Origin: Rhizobium chutanense
GTDB taxonomy: Bacteria; Pseudomonadota; Alphaproteobacteria; Rhizobiales; Rhizobiaceae
Assembly: GCF_002531935.1 (NCBI RefSeq)
Contig: NZ_NWSV01000008.1
Location: 1 to 64,000, forward strand
Reading direction: 5' to 3'
DNA: 64,000 bases
Positions 40,859 through 50,222 of the stretch are shown here, in pieces; positions within the stretch are counted from its first letter, which is position 1; the number at the start of each line of letters is the position of its first letter. The position numbers and the translations under genes are program-made. A model generated the notes under the pieces. The model did not search any database, was not told where the DNA came from, and saw only the letters and a list, made by a program, of their open reading frames with translations.

Positions 40859-41134
40859 GAGCCGCAAATCTCAAGCCTTCATTAATTGTGTGAGGAGCCC
40901 AGATGTGTCACTACGATACTGGTGGAGCGGGTTTATGGTACGCGCCTTTGCCGAGCGAGTGGATAATGGTAGTGTTTTGATACCTTCCGTTTGAAAAAGC
41001 GGCTATCTACTCTGAAATGACATGCTTATCCGTCCGTCGTTGGGATGGAAGGCTGGAACGGCAAAGTTGTCCCCGGGTGAGGCGGAAGCCCGGGATGCGC
41101 AGCCGGACCGGCCACCAGTAACGAGGCATACCGA
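40859..41134 (+). other. Leader / promoter region of the GPR gene
   Basis: Together with 40673-40858 this is a 462-bp gap. After the CtrA box the sequence gives no ORF with a good start and no strong hairpin. The last 100 bases are GC-rich, and the ribosome-binding site before the ATG (acgaggcat) is weak. Confidence 0.4.
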
Positions 41135-44100
41135 ATGGCGAACAACAAATATAACGAGTCGATTGAAGACAAGGCGTTCAAGGCATTGGACGAAGCGCTC
41201 CAGATCGACTTCGGCAAAGATAACGTGCCGTCTCGCCGCGGCGATGCGCCAGAGGCCCCGGAGGCTCATGTGTCTGATCCAGTAAATGCGCGTAACCAGC
41301 AGGCCCAGGAAGAAGCGCAACGCCGCAGCCGCCGCGGCAGTGCCGGCGAGCAGGCATCCAGGGGGCCGGCCTTCGCGCCCGCCAACGATGCCAGCCGCAA
41401 TACGCCCGCCTCGATCCTGAAATCCTTCGACGGCGCCTCCAGCCGCTCGGCCGTGCGCACTGCCACGCTGTTCTCCGTGCTTTGGGTCATGGCCGGTCTC
41501 GGCCTGATGTCGCTGCTTTATGCGCCGGAAATCTGGCAGATCCGTTCGCTCGCCGATCTCGTCGCCCTGCCCGGCGTCATCGCCGGTCTCGTCGGCATCA
41601 TCATTCCGGTGATGATGTTCTATGCTTTCGCCATCATGATCGCGCGCGCCCAGGACATGCGCAATGCCGCCCGTTCCATGGCGGAGGTGGCTTTGCGGCT
41701 CGCCGAGCCGGAAACCATCGCTTCCGAACGCATCATGACCGTCGGCCAGGCCGTGCGCCGTGAGGTCTCGGCCATGAATGAAGGCATCGAGCGCACCATC
41801 GCGCGTGCCTCCGAGCTGGAAACCCTCGTCCATTCCGAAGTCAATGCACTTGAACGCTCCTATGCCGACAACGAATTGCGCGTCCGCGGTCTCGTCCACG
41901 AACTCGGATCCGAGCGCGAGGCGATCGTCAATCATGCCGACCGCATCCGCACCTCGATCGGCAGCGTCCACGATCAGTTGAAGGAAGAGCTGTCGCTGGC
42001 GACCGAAGAGATCGCGGTGCGGCTTTCCACATCGGGCGAAGCCTTCGCCTCGCTGATCGATACGCGCGCCGCGGCGATCCTGGAAAAATCCGACACCGCC
42101 CTGCAGTCGATCGGCAGCCTGCTCGCAGCCAAGACCGATAGCTTGTTGCAGACACTGAACGCATCGGGTTTCGCGCTCGCCACCGAATTCGACAACCGCC
42201 TCGAAGCGCTCTCGGTCAACCTCAACGACCATGGCGAAAAACTGCTCAGCCAGTTCGAGACGCGCGCCTCGACCATGGACAGCAGCACCGAGAAGCTGAA
42301 CGCGGCGCTGAACGAGCGCACGCACCAGCTCAGCGAGATCCTGATCGCCCGCACCCGCGAGATCAATGAGAGCCTGAAATCCGGTGAACGCACCATCGGC
42401 GGCACGCTCGACGACGTGCTGGCGAAGCTGAACAGCGCGCTCGACGAAAAGGGGGCGAGCTTCCGCCAGAGCCTGCAGAGCACCGCCGACGACGCCGTCA
42501 TGGATCTCGACGTGCGCTCCGGCTTCTTCGAAGAACGGCTGCAGACGACCGTCGCCCAGCTGTCGACCGCCTTCGACGAACGCGTCGCCGAATTCACCAG
42601 CGCCTTCGACAAACGCACCGGCTCGCTCGACACCAAGCTGATGGAGAGCCTTGCCCGCATCAACGAGACGCTGACCGGCGGCTCGGAATCGATCGACGGC
42701 ATCCTGAGTTCCAGCATCGACCGGCTCGGCGCCTCGATGACCGACCAGTCGCTGGCGCTCGCCACCGCACTCGCCACCGGCCATGAAATGCTGGAAAGCA
42801 CGCTCGGCGCCCGGGCGGACGAAATCACCACGGCGCTCAGCGACCGCACCGGCGAACTGACCTCGGCGCTGCAGAGCGCGACCTCCGACATCGCGCTGAC
42901 GCTCGCATCCGGCACGTCCGAACTGCAGAACAATCTGCAGACGCGCTCGGCCGAACTCCGCGAGACGCTGCGCACCACCACCACCGATCTGACCACCGCA
43001 GTTGCCGCCGGCACCGAGCAGGTGACTGCTGCCTTCGGCGGTCGCGCCGAAGAACTGACCGGCGCGCTTGCAGCGCGTGCGGCAGAAATCACCGATGCGC
43101 TCGGTACGGCTCACGGCCGCATCGACAGCGTCATGGCAGAGCGCGGCGGCGCACTGATCGAGGCGCTCACCACCCATCACGGCCGCTTCGAGGAAGCGCT
43201 GACGTCCCGTTCGGACGCCATCATCAACGCCGTCTCCGGCACCCATGACCGTCTTGCCGAGACGCTTGACGAAAAGGCGATGTCGCTCGCCATCTCCCTC
43301 AATGAGAGCCAGGCCCGCATCGAGGATACGCTCGAGAGCCGCTCCGAAGCGCTGCTGAAGGCGGTATCCGGCACCCATGAGCGCCTTTCCGAGACGCTCG
43401 ATGAAAAGGCGATGTCGCTCGCCATTTCGCTCAATGAGAGCCAGGCCCGCATCGAGGATACGCTCGAGACCCGCTCCGCGGCCCTGCTGAATGCCGTCTC
43501 CGGCACCCATGACCGGTTGTCGGAAACATTGGACAGCAAGGCGGCGGCCCTGACGACCTCGCTCGACGAGCGCCATGCCCGGATCGAGGATGCGCTTGGA
43601 ACACGAGCCGAGGCGCTGCTGAACACCGTGTCCGGCACACGCGACCGTCTTGCCGAGACCCTCGACGAAAAGGCGGCGGCGTTTGCCATGTCCTTGAACG
43701 AGAGCCACGCCCGCATTGAAGATACGCTTCAAACCCGTTCCGCGGCACTGCTGAACGCTGTCTCCGGCACCCATGAACGCCTGGCCGAGACACTGGACGA
43801 AAAAGCGATGGCGCTCGCCATTTCTTTGAACGAAACCCAGACGCGTATCGAGAATTCGATGGAGACCGGTGCAGCGGCCCTGTTGAGCGCCGTCTCCGGC
43901 ACCCATGAGCGTTTGTCGGAAACGCTGGACGAGAAGGCGATGACGCTCGCCATCTCGCTCAATGAGAGCCAGTCGCGGATCGAAGACACGCTGGAAGCGC
44001 GTTCCGAAGCCCTCCTCAAATCCGTGTCCGGCACCCATGACCGCCTTTCGCAGGCGCTCGACGAAAAGTCGGCGGCGCTCGCGGCCTCCCTGAACGAGGG

Positions 44101-47100
44101 TCAGAGCCGCCTGCAGGACACGCTGGAGAGCCGTTCGCAATCCTTCCTCGATGCAGTGGCAGCCACCCACGACCGCCTGTCCGAGACACTCGACGACCGG
44201 GCAATGGCGCTCGCCATTTCGCTGAACGAGAGCCAGAGCCGTCTCGAGGAGACACTGACGACAGGCACCGATGCGATCACCAATGCGGTCTCCGGCACAC
44301 ATGAGGGCGTGAACGGTGTACTCGAGCAGAAGGCCGCCGCCCTCGCCGCCTCGCTGAGCGAAGGCCAGGCCCGCATCGAGGAAGCCTTGACGCACCGCAC
44401 GGCTGCGATCATCGGCGCTGTAACGGCAAGTCACGACCGGCTCACCGATGCGCTCGACGAAAAGACCATGGCGCTCGCCATTTCGCTCGACGATAATCAG
44501 AGCCGCTTCGACAGTGCACTTGAAGCCCGCAGCAACTCCATGATGGAGGCCGTTGCCAACGCCGAGACGCGCGTCGCCGGCGCCTTCGCCGACAAGACCG
44601 AGGCAATCCGCGCCGCCTATACCGATAATCAGCAGCGGCTGGAAAATGCGCTCTCCCAGCATAGCGCTGCCCTCTCCGGCGCTCTGGATGCCGGCGGCTC
44701 GCGCTTCGAAGACATCGTCGGCGGCTTGACCGGCCGTATCGAAGGCCGCCTGACCGATGCCCATGCGCGGCTCGGGGGCCTCGCCGACGAGACCGCCGCC
44801 CGCATCGAGCGCGGCCTCGACTCCGCCCATGACCGCATTCGCACGACGCTCGAGGACCGCGCCAACGCCATCGACCTGTCGCTGAGCCAGGCCCACGCGC
44901 TGATCAGCGATACGCTGACCGAGCAAGCGACCAGCATCGGCACTTCGGTTGCAACAAGCGTCAGCATGCTCGAAATGTCGCTGGAGGAGCGTGAAGCCGC
45001 AATCCGCCAGGCCATCGATTCCGGCGCGCAGACGTTGGAAAATCGCATGCAGGCCGGAGCCGGCCAGATCGCCGGTCGTTTCCAGGAGGCGGCAAGCGCG
45101 ATTTCGAACTCCGCCCAGAGCTTCTCGGCCCATCTCGACCAGTCGGTCGAAAGCCTGACCGGCCGCTTTGAAGAAACCGGATCGCGGGTGGAAGCCGGCC
45201 TTGCGGCGATCGAGACCCGCATCCGTGACGGCGTCGGCGGCGTTGCCGACAGGGTCGAAACGGCCAGCGGCCAGCTCTCCGGCGTGCTAGCCGACGGCAT
45301 TTCCCGCCTCGGTGCGCTCAGCAACGACGCCACGCAGCGCATCTCTGCGACGCTCGAAGGCAGCGCCGCAAACCTCACCCAGGCGATCGACAGCCGCACC
45401 GCCAATCTGGCCGAGACGCTCGACAGCCGCGCCACCAGCATGACGGGCGCCATCGAAGGCCGGACTGCGATCCTCGGTGAAACTCTCGACCGCGGCAATG
45501 AACGCATCGAGGAACGCCTCTCCACCATGGACCGCGCCTTGACCCTCGGCCTCGAAGCCGTCAACCGCACCATCGAAGGCAAGGCCGCCGGCCTTGCCTC
45601 GACGCTGCGCAGCGCCGTTGCCGAAGCGGCCCAGGGAATGGAAGGCGAAGCGACGAGAACCACCGAACTGCTCGGCAAGACCGGCCAGCAATTTGCTGAG
45701 GATCTCAATACGAAAAGCGACGAGTTCACCCGCACCATGGATGAGCGCTCATCGCAGATCGTCACCCGCGTCGCAGAAGCCCAGAACCGGCTGGCGAGCC
45801 AGGCCGCTGCCGTCGCCCAGACCTTCTCGGAAGCCGGCAACGCCATCGTCAACAAGGTCGCCGAAGCCGAGACCATCGTCGGCACCCAGGTCAACGCCAT
45901 CTCCAAGGTGTTGTCTGATGCCGGCCAGTCGCTGGAAGCGCGCGGCGATGCCATCCGCTCGACGCTGTCTGGCGCCGGCAGCGAAATTTCCGCCACCATG
46001 GCCGATGTCGACCGGGCGCTCGAAGCCCGCAGCAGCGCCATTCGCTCCAATCTCGAGGAGCGGGCTCGCGAGATCGACACGACCTTCACCGATATCGACC
46101 GGGCGCTCGAAGCGCGCGGCAATTCGATCCGCTCGACGCTCGAAGACCGCACCCGCGATCTCAATTCGATGCTCGCTGGCCGCTCGGTCGAACTGACGCG
46201 CATCCTCGATGAAACGGCTCGCCCGATCATCGACCGCTACACCGATGCCGGCGAGCAGGCCGCCGCCCGCATTACCGCCGCGGCCAATCTCAGCGCCGAC
46301 CGTCTGCGCGCCGAAAACGAAGCGCTCGCCAGCGCCGTTGCCGCCCGCACCGAGAATGTCGCCAACGCCGTCAGCGCCATCGAAAACAGCCTGGTCGGCA
46401 ACGTCAACGGCCTCGTTCAGCGCATGTCGGAAAGCAGTGCGGCGATGGCGATGATGATGAACCGCGCCGCCGAGCAGTTGGCGAGTGTCGACGGGCGTCT
46501 GGGCGACACGACCACGCGCTTTGCCGACTCCGCCAACAAGGCCGCCGAAATGGTCAACGCCTCGACCAGGCTTCTCGAAGGCAAGGTCGACCGCCTCTCC
46601 GACATTTCGGGCCAGACGCTGTCGCAGGTCGGCGGCATCATCGGCCGCTTCGACGAGCACTCCAAGGTTCTGACCCAGGCGTCACAGCTTCTCGGCGCTG
46701 CCCAGTCGAACCTCGCCTCGACGCTCGAAGAACGCGAAGGCGCGCTGCAGGCGCTCTCCGTCAGCCTGGTTCAGCGCTCAGACGAGATCGAAAAGACCAT
46801 GCGCGGCCTCGGCGGCATGATTGAGACCGTATTCGAGCGGGCCGAACAGCGCTCCAGCCAGGTGACCGGCAATCTGCGCCAGGGCGTGCAATCCTCCTTC
46901 GCCGATATTGGCCGCATTCTCACCGAAACCGAGAAGCGCGCCCAGGAAGCGGCCGAGACGATGCGTGAGGCGATCACCCGCGCCGGCGACGAGGCCAATA
47001 CGACGATCGACGGCACCTTCGCCAATGTCGAGCGCCGGTCCGGCGATCTCTCCAACCGTATTCGCGGCGGTCTGACGGCCTCGCTGTCGGAAGTCGAGCG

Positions 47101-48112
47101 TATGGTCGGCGAAGCCAGCCGCGCCTCCGACGGCGCTGCCCAGCACATGCGCGAAGCGCTGCGCGAGGCGATCGACGATGCCGTCGGCCGCTTCTCCGGC
47201 GCCACCGATGATATCCGCCGCTCCGCCGCCGACATCCGCAACGAACTCGACGCCACCCGCGCCGAATTGAAGCGCGGCGCCTTCGACCTTCCGGAAGAAG
47301 CCAAGGAAAGCGCCTCGGCCATGCGCCGGGCCGTTGCCGAGCAGATCAAGGCGCTGCAGGATATCTCGCAGCTCGTCGGCCGCTCCAGCCAGCAGCTTGA
47401 GATCTCCGAGCCCGTCGCCCGCACCCTTGCCCAGGCACAGCCTGCCCCGCGTCCGGCGCAACCTGTTGTAACCCAGCAAGCCGTAGTTCAGCCGCAGCAG
47501 CCGTCAGCGCCGCCATCGATCGAAGCGACGGGCCTGCGCGGAACGATCGCGCCGGCAGCACCGGTTGCCGCTCCTCAGCGCGCCGCTCCGCAGCCTGCCC
47601 CCACCCGCCAGGAGCCGGCTCGCCCGGAAAGCGGCGGCTGGATCAGCGATCTCTTGCGCGGCGCATCGCGGGAGGAGACCGCCGACGAGGCGCCTGCCCG
47701 TGCCCCGGCCCGGCCGGCGGAAGCCGCCGCACCGGCCGCACGCAACAATGACAGCCGCAATCCGCGCCATGTTGTGGAATCGCTGAACTCGCTCTCGGTC
47801 GATATCGCTCGCGCCATCGATCACGACGCCTCCGTCGATCTCTGGCGCCGTTACCAGCGCGGCGAGCGCGACGTCTTCACCCGTCGCCTCTACACGCTGA
47901 AAGGCCAGCAGACCTTCGATGAGATCAAGCGCAAATACGACCGCGAACCGGAGTTCCGCACCGCCGTCGACCGCTATATCGGAGATTTCGAAAAGCTGCT
48001 CGCCGACGTCGCCCGCACCGATCCGAACCAGACCGTCTCGCAGTCCTACCTCACCTCGGATACGGGCAAGGTCTACACCATGCTCGCCCATGCAGCAGGC
48101 AGGCTCAGCTGA
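41135..48112 (+). CDS. Giant growth pole ring protein homologue (GPR/RgsE; 'kinesin-like')
   Basis: The product is 2325 aa. A charged N-terminus (1-105) precedes two transmembrane segments (about 109-130 and 143-170). Residues about 180-2085 are almost all amphipathic helix of apolipoprotein type. Within this, residues 691-1174 hold eleven tandem 44-residue repeats (44 = two 22-mers) with the core AVSGTHxRLSETLDEKA. A Pro/Ala-rich linker (about 2091-2208) leads to a conserved-looking C-terminal domain (2209-2325, VDLWRRYQRGERDVFTRRLYT). Size, membrane anchor, apolipoprotein-like middle and C-terminal domain fit the Agrobacterium growth pole ring protein and S. meliloti RgsE, which organise unipolar growth at the inner membrane. 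Terminator downstream. Confidence 0.85.
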   Translation: MANNKYNESIEDKAFKALDEALQIDFGKDNVPSRRGDAPEAPEAHVSDPVNARNQQAQEEAQRRSRRGSAGEQASRGPAFAPANDASRNTPASILKSFDGASSRSAVRTATLFSVLWVMAGLGLMSLLYAPEIWQIRSLADLVALPGVIAGLVGIIIPVMMFYAFAIMIARAQDMRNAARSMAEVALRLAEPETIASERIMTVGQAVRREVSAMNEGIERTIARASELETLVHSEVNALERSYADNELRVRGLVHELGSEREAIVNHADRIRTSIGSVHDQLKEELSLATEEIAVRLSTSGEAFASLIDTRAAAILEKSDTALQSIGSLLAAKTDSLLQTLNASGFALATEFDNRLEALSVNLNDHGEKLLSQFETRASTMDSSTEKLNAALNERTHQLSEILIARTREINESLKSGERTIGGTLDDVLAKLNSALDEKGASFRQSLQSTADDAVMDLDVRSGFFEERLQTTVAQLSTAFDERVAEFTSAFDKRTGSLDTKLMESLARINETLTGGSESIDGILSSSIDRLGASMTDQSLALATALATGHEMLESTLGARADEITTALSDRTGELTSALQSATSDIALTLASGTSELQNNLQTRSAELRETLRTTTTDLTTAVAAGTEQVTAAFGGRAEELTGALAARAAEITDALGTAHGRIDSVMAERGGALIEALTTHHGRFEEALTSRSDAIINAVSGTHDRLAETLDEKAMSLAISLNESQARIEDTLESRSEALLKAVSGTHERLSETLDEKAMSLAISLNESQARIEDTLETRSAALLNAVSGTHDRLSETLDSKAAALTTSLDERHARIEDALGTRAEALLNTVSGTRDRLAETLDEKAAAFAMSLNESHARIEDTLQTRSAALLNAVSGTHERLAETLDEKAMALAISLNETQTRIENSMETGAAALLSAVSGTHERLSETLDEKAMTLAISLNESQSRIEDTLEARSEALLKSVSGTHDRLSQALDEKSAALAASLNEGQSRLQDTLESRSQSFLDAVAATHDRLSETLDDRAMALAISLNESQSRLEETLTTGTDAITNAVSGTHEGVNGVLEQKAAALAASLSEGQARIEEALTHRTAAIIGAVTASHDRLTDALDEKTMALAISLDDNQSRFDSALEARSNSMMEAVANAETRVAGAFADKTEAIRAAYTDNQQRLENALSQHSAALSGALDAGGSRFEDIVGGLTGRIEGRLTDAHARLGGLADETAARIERGLDSAHDRIRTTLEDRANAIDLSLSQAHALISDTLTEQATSIGTSVATSVSMLEMSLEEREAAIRQAIDSGAQTLENRMQAGAGQIAGRFQEAASAISNSAQSFSAHLDQSVESLTGRFEETGSRVEAGLAAIETRIRDGVGGVADRVETASGQLSGVLADGISRLGALSNDATQRISATLEGSAANLTQAIDSRTANLAETLDSRATSMTGAIEGRTAILGETLDRGNERIEERLSTMDRALTLGLEAVNRTIEGKAAGLASTLRSAVAEAAQGMEGEATRTTELLGKTGQQFAEDLNTKSDEFTRTMDERSSQIVTRVAEAQNRLASQAAAVAQTFSEAGNAIVNKVAEAETIVGTQVNAISKVLSDAGQSLEARGDAIRSTLSGAGSEISATMADVDRALEARSSAIRSNLEERAREIDTTFTDIDRALEARGNSIRSTLEDRTRDLNSMLAGRSVELTRILDETARPIIDRYTDAGEQAAARITAAANLSADRLRAENEALASAVAARTENVANAVSAIENSLVGNVNGLVQRMSESSAAMAMMMNRAAEQLASVDGRLGDTTTRFADSANKAAEMVNASTRLLEGKVDRLSDISGQTLSQVGGIIGRFDEHSKVLTQASQLLGAAQSNLASTLEEREGALQALSVSLVQRSDEIEKTMRGLGGMIETVFERAEQRSSQVTGNLRQGVQSSFADIGRILTETEKRAQEAAETMREAITRAGDEANTTIDGTFANVERRSGDLSNRIRGGLTASLSEVERMVGEASRASDGAAQHMREALREAIDDAVGRFSGATDDIRRSAADIRNELDATRAELKRGAFDLPEEAKESASAMRRAVAEQIKALQDISQLVGRSSQQLEISEPVARTLAQAQPAPRPAQPVVTQQAVVQPQQPSAPPSIEATGLRGTIAPAAPVAAPQRAAPQPAPTRQEPARPESGGWISDLLRGASREETADEAPARAPARPAEAAAPAARNNDSRNPRHVVESLNSLSVDIARAIDHDASVDLWRRYQRGERDVFTRRLYTLKGQQTFDEIKRKYDREPEFRTAVDRYIGDFEKLLADVARTDPNQTVSQSYLTSDTGKVYTMLAHAAGRLS
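43205..44656 (+). repeat. Eleven in-frame 132-bp (44-codon) tandem repeats in the GPR gene
   Basis: Repeat units start at 43205, 43337, 43469 and so on, always in frame. The first six to seven are close in sequence (AVSGTHDRLSETLDEKAM, SLNESQARIEDTLE); copies 8 to 11 are degenerate. DNA similarity between units is high enough for recombination, so copy number may vary between strains. Confidence 0.9.
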
Positions 48113-48176
48113 GCCTGGCCTATACCTCGGGCGAAAACCGCCCGAGCGAACGGAAGCTGATTTGATCGTCGAATGG

Positions 48177-48214
48177 GAGAAAGCCGCTTGAACTGCTGTC
48201 AGGCGGCTTTCTCT
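48177..48214 (+). terminator. Rho-independent terminator of the GPR gene
   Basis: gagaaagccgc and gcggctttctc form an 11-bp stem with a loop of about 14 bases, followed by tttt. Another hairpin (ctcgggcg-aaaac-cgcccgag, 48127-48147) lies just before it. Confidence 0.85.
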
Positions 48215-48287
48215 TTTGACCCTGGGCTACGCTTTGAGCTGGAAACCGAGGCAACAGTTCGTAGGCCAGGTTTGATGCTGCCATCTC

Positions 48288-48956
48288 TTATTGAGCGTTG
48301 CCGCCATCAGTCCGGGCCGGATCATCTGACGCCCAAGCCTGGATGGCCTGATTGAACACACGTTCACCATCAGCGCCTTTTTCAAGCGTCAGCAGTGCCC
48401 GTTTGCCGTCCTGATAGGAAATCGGCAAATCGATCCATTGGCGTTCAAGCAGTTCAAGGTTCTTGGCACGAGCCTCAGGCAGATCATTGAGCGCCAGCAT
48501 GTAAAGATTGTCCGTGACCTTGGCTGGCACGGCTATCAATGTGTCACCGCGATCGCCTTCCGTGGCCTTCATCGACATGGACTGGAGACTGTAAATTCCA
48601 CCTCCCTTAAATCCTGGCGCTATCTGAAACGACAATTCAATGAGGTGGCTTGCGGAAACGGAGGGATCTGCATTCCGTTCCAGTGTCAGCACTGCAGTGA
48701 GGTGACGCTTCGGCACCGCAATGTGCGCTTGGATAACAGGATCGGAATGTCCCCTGGCGTCGGTGCGCATATCGATTGACCACGTGACAGAACCGGGAAC
48801 CGTCGTCGGCCGTGCCTTCTCCAGTCTCTCCTCATACAGAAACATCTGAGGAACTAGCGAACGCGGAACGGAGCGTCCGGATGACGCAAAGGCGGAAAAG
48901 GGTGAGAAAACGAGCACACATATGCCGACGACCAAAACCATTGCCGAGCGCATCAT
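48288..48956 (-). CDS. Secreted protein of unknown function
   Basis: The product is 222 aa with a Sec signal peptide (MMRSAMVLVVGICVLVFSPFSAFA). The mature part has VTWSIDMRTDARGHSDPVIQAHIAVPKRHLTAVLTLERN and SHLIELSF, GGIYSLQSMSMKATEGDRGDTLIAVPAKV, blocks that remind me of the C-terminal domain of larger rhizobial membrane proteins, but I cannot name the family with confidence. It is convergent with the GPR gene. The two ATGs at 48956 and 48953 are equivalent starts. Confidence 0.65.
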   Translation of the reverse strand: MMRSAMVLVVGICVLVFSPFSAFASSGRSVPRSLVPQMFLYEERLEKARPTTVPGSVTWSIDMRTDARGHSDPVIQAHIAVPKRHLTAVLTLERNADPSVSASHLIELSFQIAPGFKGGGIYSLQSMSMKATEGDRGDTLIAVPAKVTDNLYMLALNDLPEARAKNLELLERQWIDLPISYQDGKRALLTLEKGADGERVFNQAIQAWASDDPARTDGGNAQ

Positions 48957-49102
48957 AGAAATCCCACCCCTCGCAGCGTAAAGCTGTCTCCTACTGTATA
49001 ATTTCTTAAATCGGAATTATGCAGCAATTCAAAGTGCTGCGGAAATTCGTGAACAACTGTGGCGGCGAAAACCGGGACCGCAATGCGGCCCCGGCTCCCC
49101 AT

Positions 49103-49852
49103 CTACCGATCGGCCGCTATGCCCCAATTGTAAACGCATCGATCGAGACCGATGGCGATTTCGAGCACCAGGACGTCGTGGTCGACAGCAGGTCCCTTCT
49201 TCGGCTGCGACCGGTAGCGCTGCGGAAAGTCGGTGCGCCGCGAGATCGAGCAGACCTCCATCCATTTGTCGCCGTTGTCGACCTCGATATCCATCGTCAC
49301 CTCGGAATAGGCCGGCAGCCGATCGGAGGCCACGATGCGCGTCGGCAGATGGATCAGCTGGGCGATCATGCGACGCACCGGTTCGAGGCAGGCAGCGTGA
49401 TAGTCGTTGCCGCTGTCGGCCGTGAAGGCGCATTGGAATTCGAGCTGCCAGAATTCCTTCAACCGCATATGTTTGGCCGGCTGCTCCTGCTCACGGCGAT
49501 AGGACCGGCCCGCCTGCCAGACGCAGAGCGGCAGCCGCGTCTTCGAGTGATTTCCGAGAATATGCTGCATATAGGCATAGGTCGACGGCGTGGTTTCCGG
49601 CCGCAGCACCAGCGCGGTATCGCCGGCCGATAGCTGTTCCTGGACCCAGATGTCGGCATTCGAATAGGCGCTTGAAACCAGCGCCCGCGGCATCAGCGCC
49701 GGCGCCTCGACCCTCCTGACATCCCAGGCGGGATTGACGGATCTGAGAAAGCTGCGGACCTCTTGCGAGAAGAAGCCGATCATATGATCGCGCAGATGAA
49801 TCTCGCGCTCCTCCCAATGGACGAGCGAATTGACATGATAAAGATTGAGCAC
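49103..49852 (-). CDS. Glycyl-tRNA synthetase-like catalytic core without anticodon domain
   Basis: The product is 249 aa from GTG 49852, which has AAGGAG 9 bases upstream; the frame stays open to a TGA at 49925-49927 but has no ATG. Class II synthetase elements match the single-chain (eukaryote/archaeal-type) GlyRS: RPETTPSTYAYM, motif-2-like WQAGRSYRREQ and LKEFWQLEFQ, KWMEVCSISRRTDF (compare WIE-C-IADR) and motif-3-like LEIAIGLDRCVY. The protein stops soon after motif 3, so no anticodon-binding domain. It may activate an amino acid for a non-tRNA acceptor or be a decaying paralogue. Rhizobia use a two-subunit GlyRS for translation. Confidence 0.65.
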   Translation of the reverse strand: MLNLYHVNSLVHWEEREIHLRDHMIGFFSQEVRSFLRSVNPAWDVRRVEAPALMPRALVSSAYSNADIWVQEQLSAGDTALVLRPETTPSTYAYMQHILGNHSKTRLPLCVWQAGRSYRREQEQPAKHMRLKEFWQLEFQCAFTADSGNDYHAACLEPVRRMIAQLIHLPTRIVASDRLPAYSEVTMDIEVDNGDKWMEVCSISRRTDFPQRYRSQPKKGPAVDHDVLVLEIAIGLDRCVYNWGIAADR

Positions 49853-50222
49853 GGTGCCGGTCTCCTTGGCAGCCTTGATTGACGTGGCGAGGGGCTTTAC
49901 GTCCAGCAGCGTGCCGGACGCCGATCACGCCCTAGCGTTACAGCGGGACGCGAAGACCTCGTCCGTCAAAAGCGCGCGCGATCGCGACCTGCAGGCAGGT
50001 GCGGTCACCACCGGAGAAAAGCGCGCTCTTCATGCTCATGCCGAATTTTCTACGTGCCGCGTGCGCCATTGTCAAAACCGAAGATCACGAGGCAAAAGCA
50101 ATCAGCTGTGGACAGAGCATTTTTATTTCCCTCCGTCCTTCATTTCGTCACAAACTTTCTCGATCGGCTTGCGTTTAGCCAACGGCTCCCCTCGGCCGTC
50201 CAACAACAGAGACCGTATCCCG

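Noticed and set aside
43205-44656. Regular repeats as a CRISPR array
   Set aside because: The 132-bp units are contiguous, in frame and protein-coding, with no unique spacers.
41003-45133. 1376-codon open frame on the minus strand
   Set aside because: It lies fully opposite the GPR gene. The plus frame has transmembrane segments, a start with family fit, periodic heptads and a terminator; the minus frame is open only because the repeated, GC-rich codons lack minus-strand stops.
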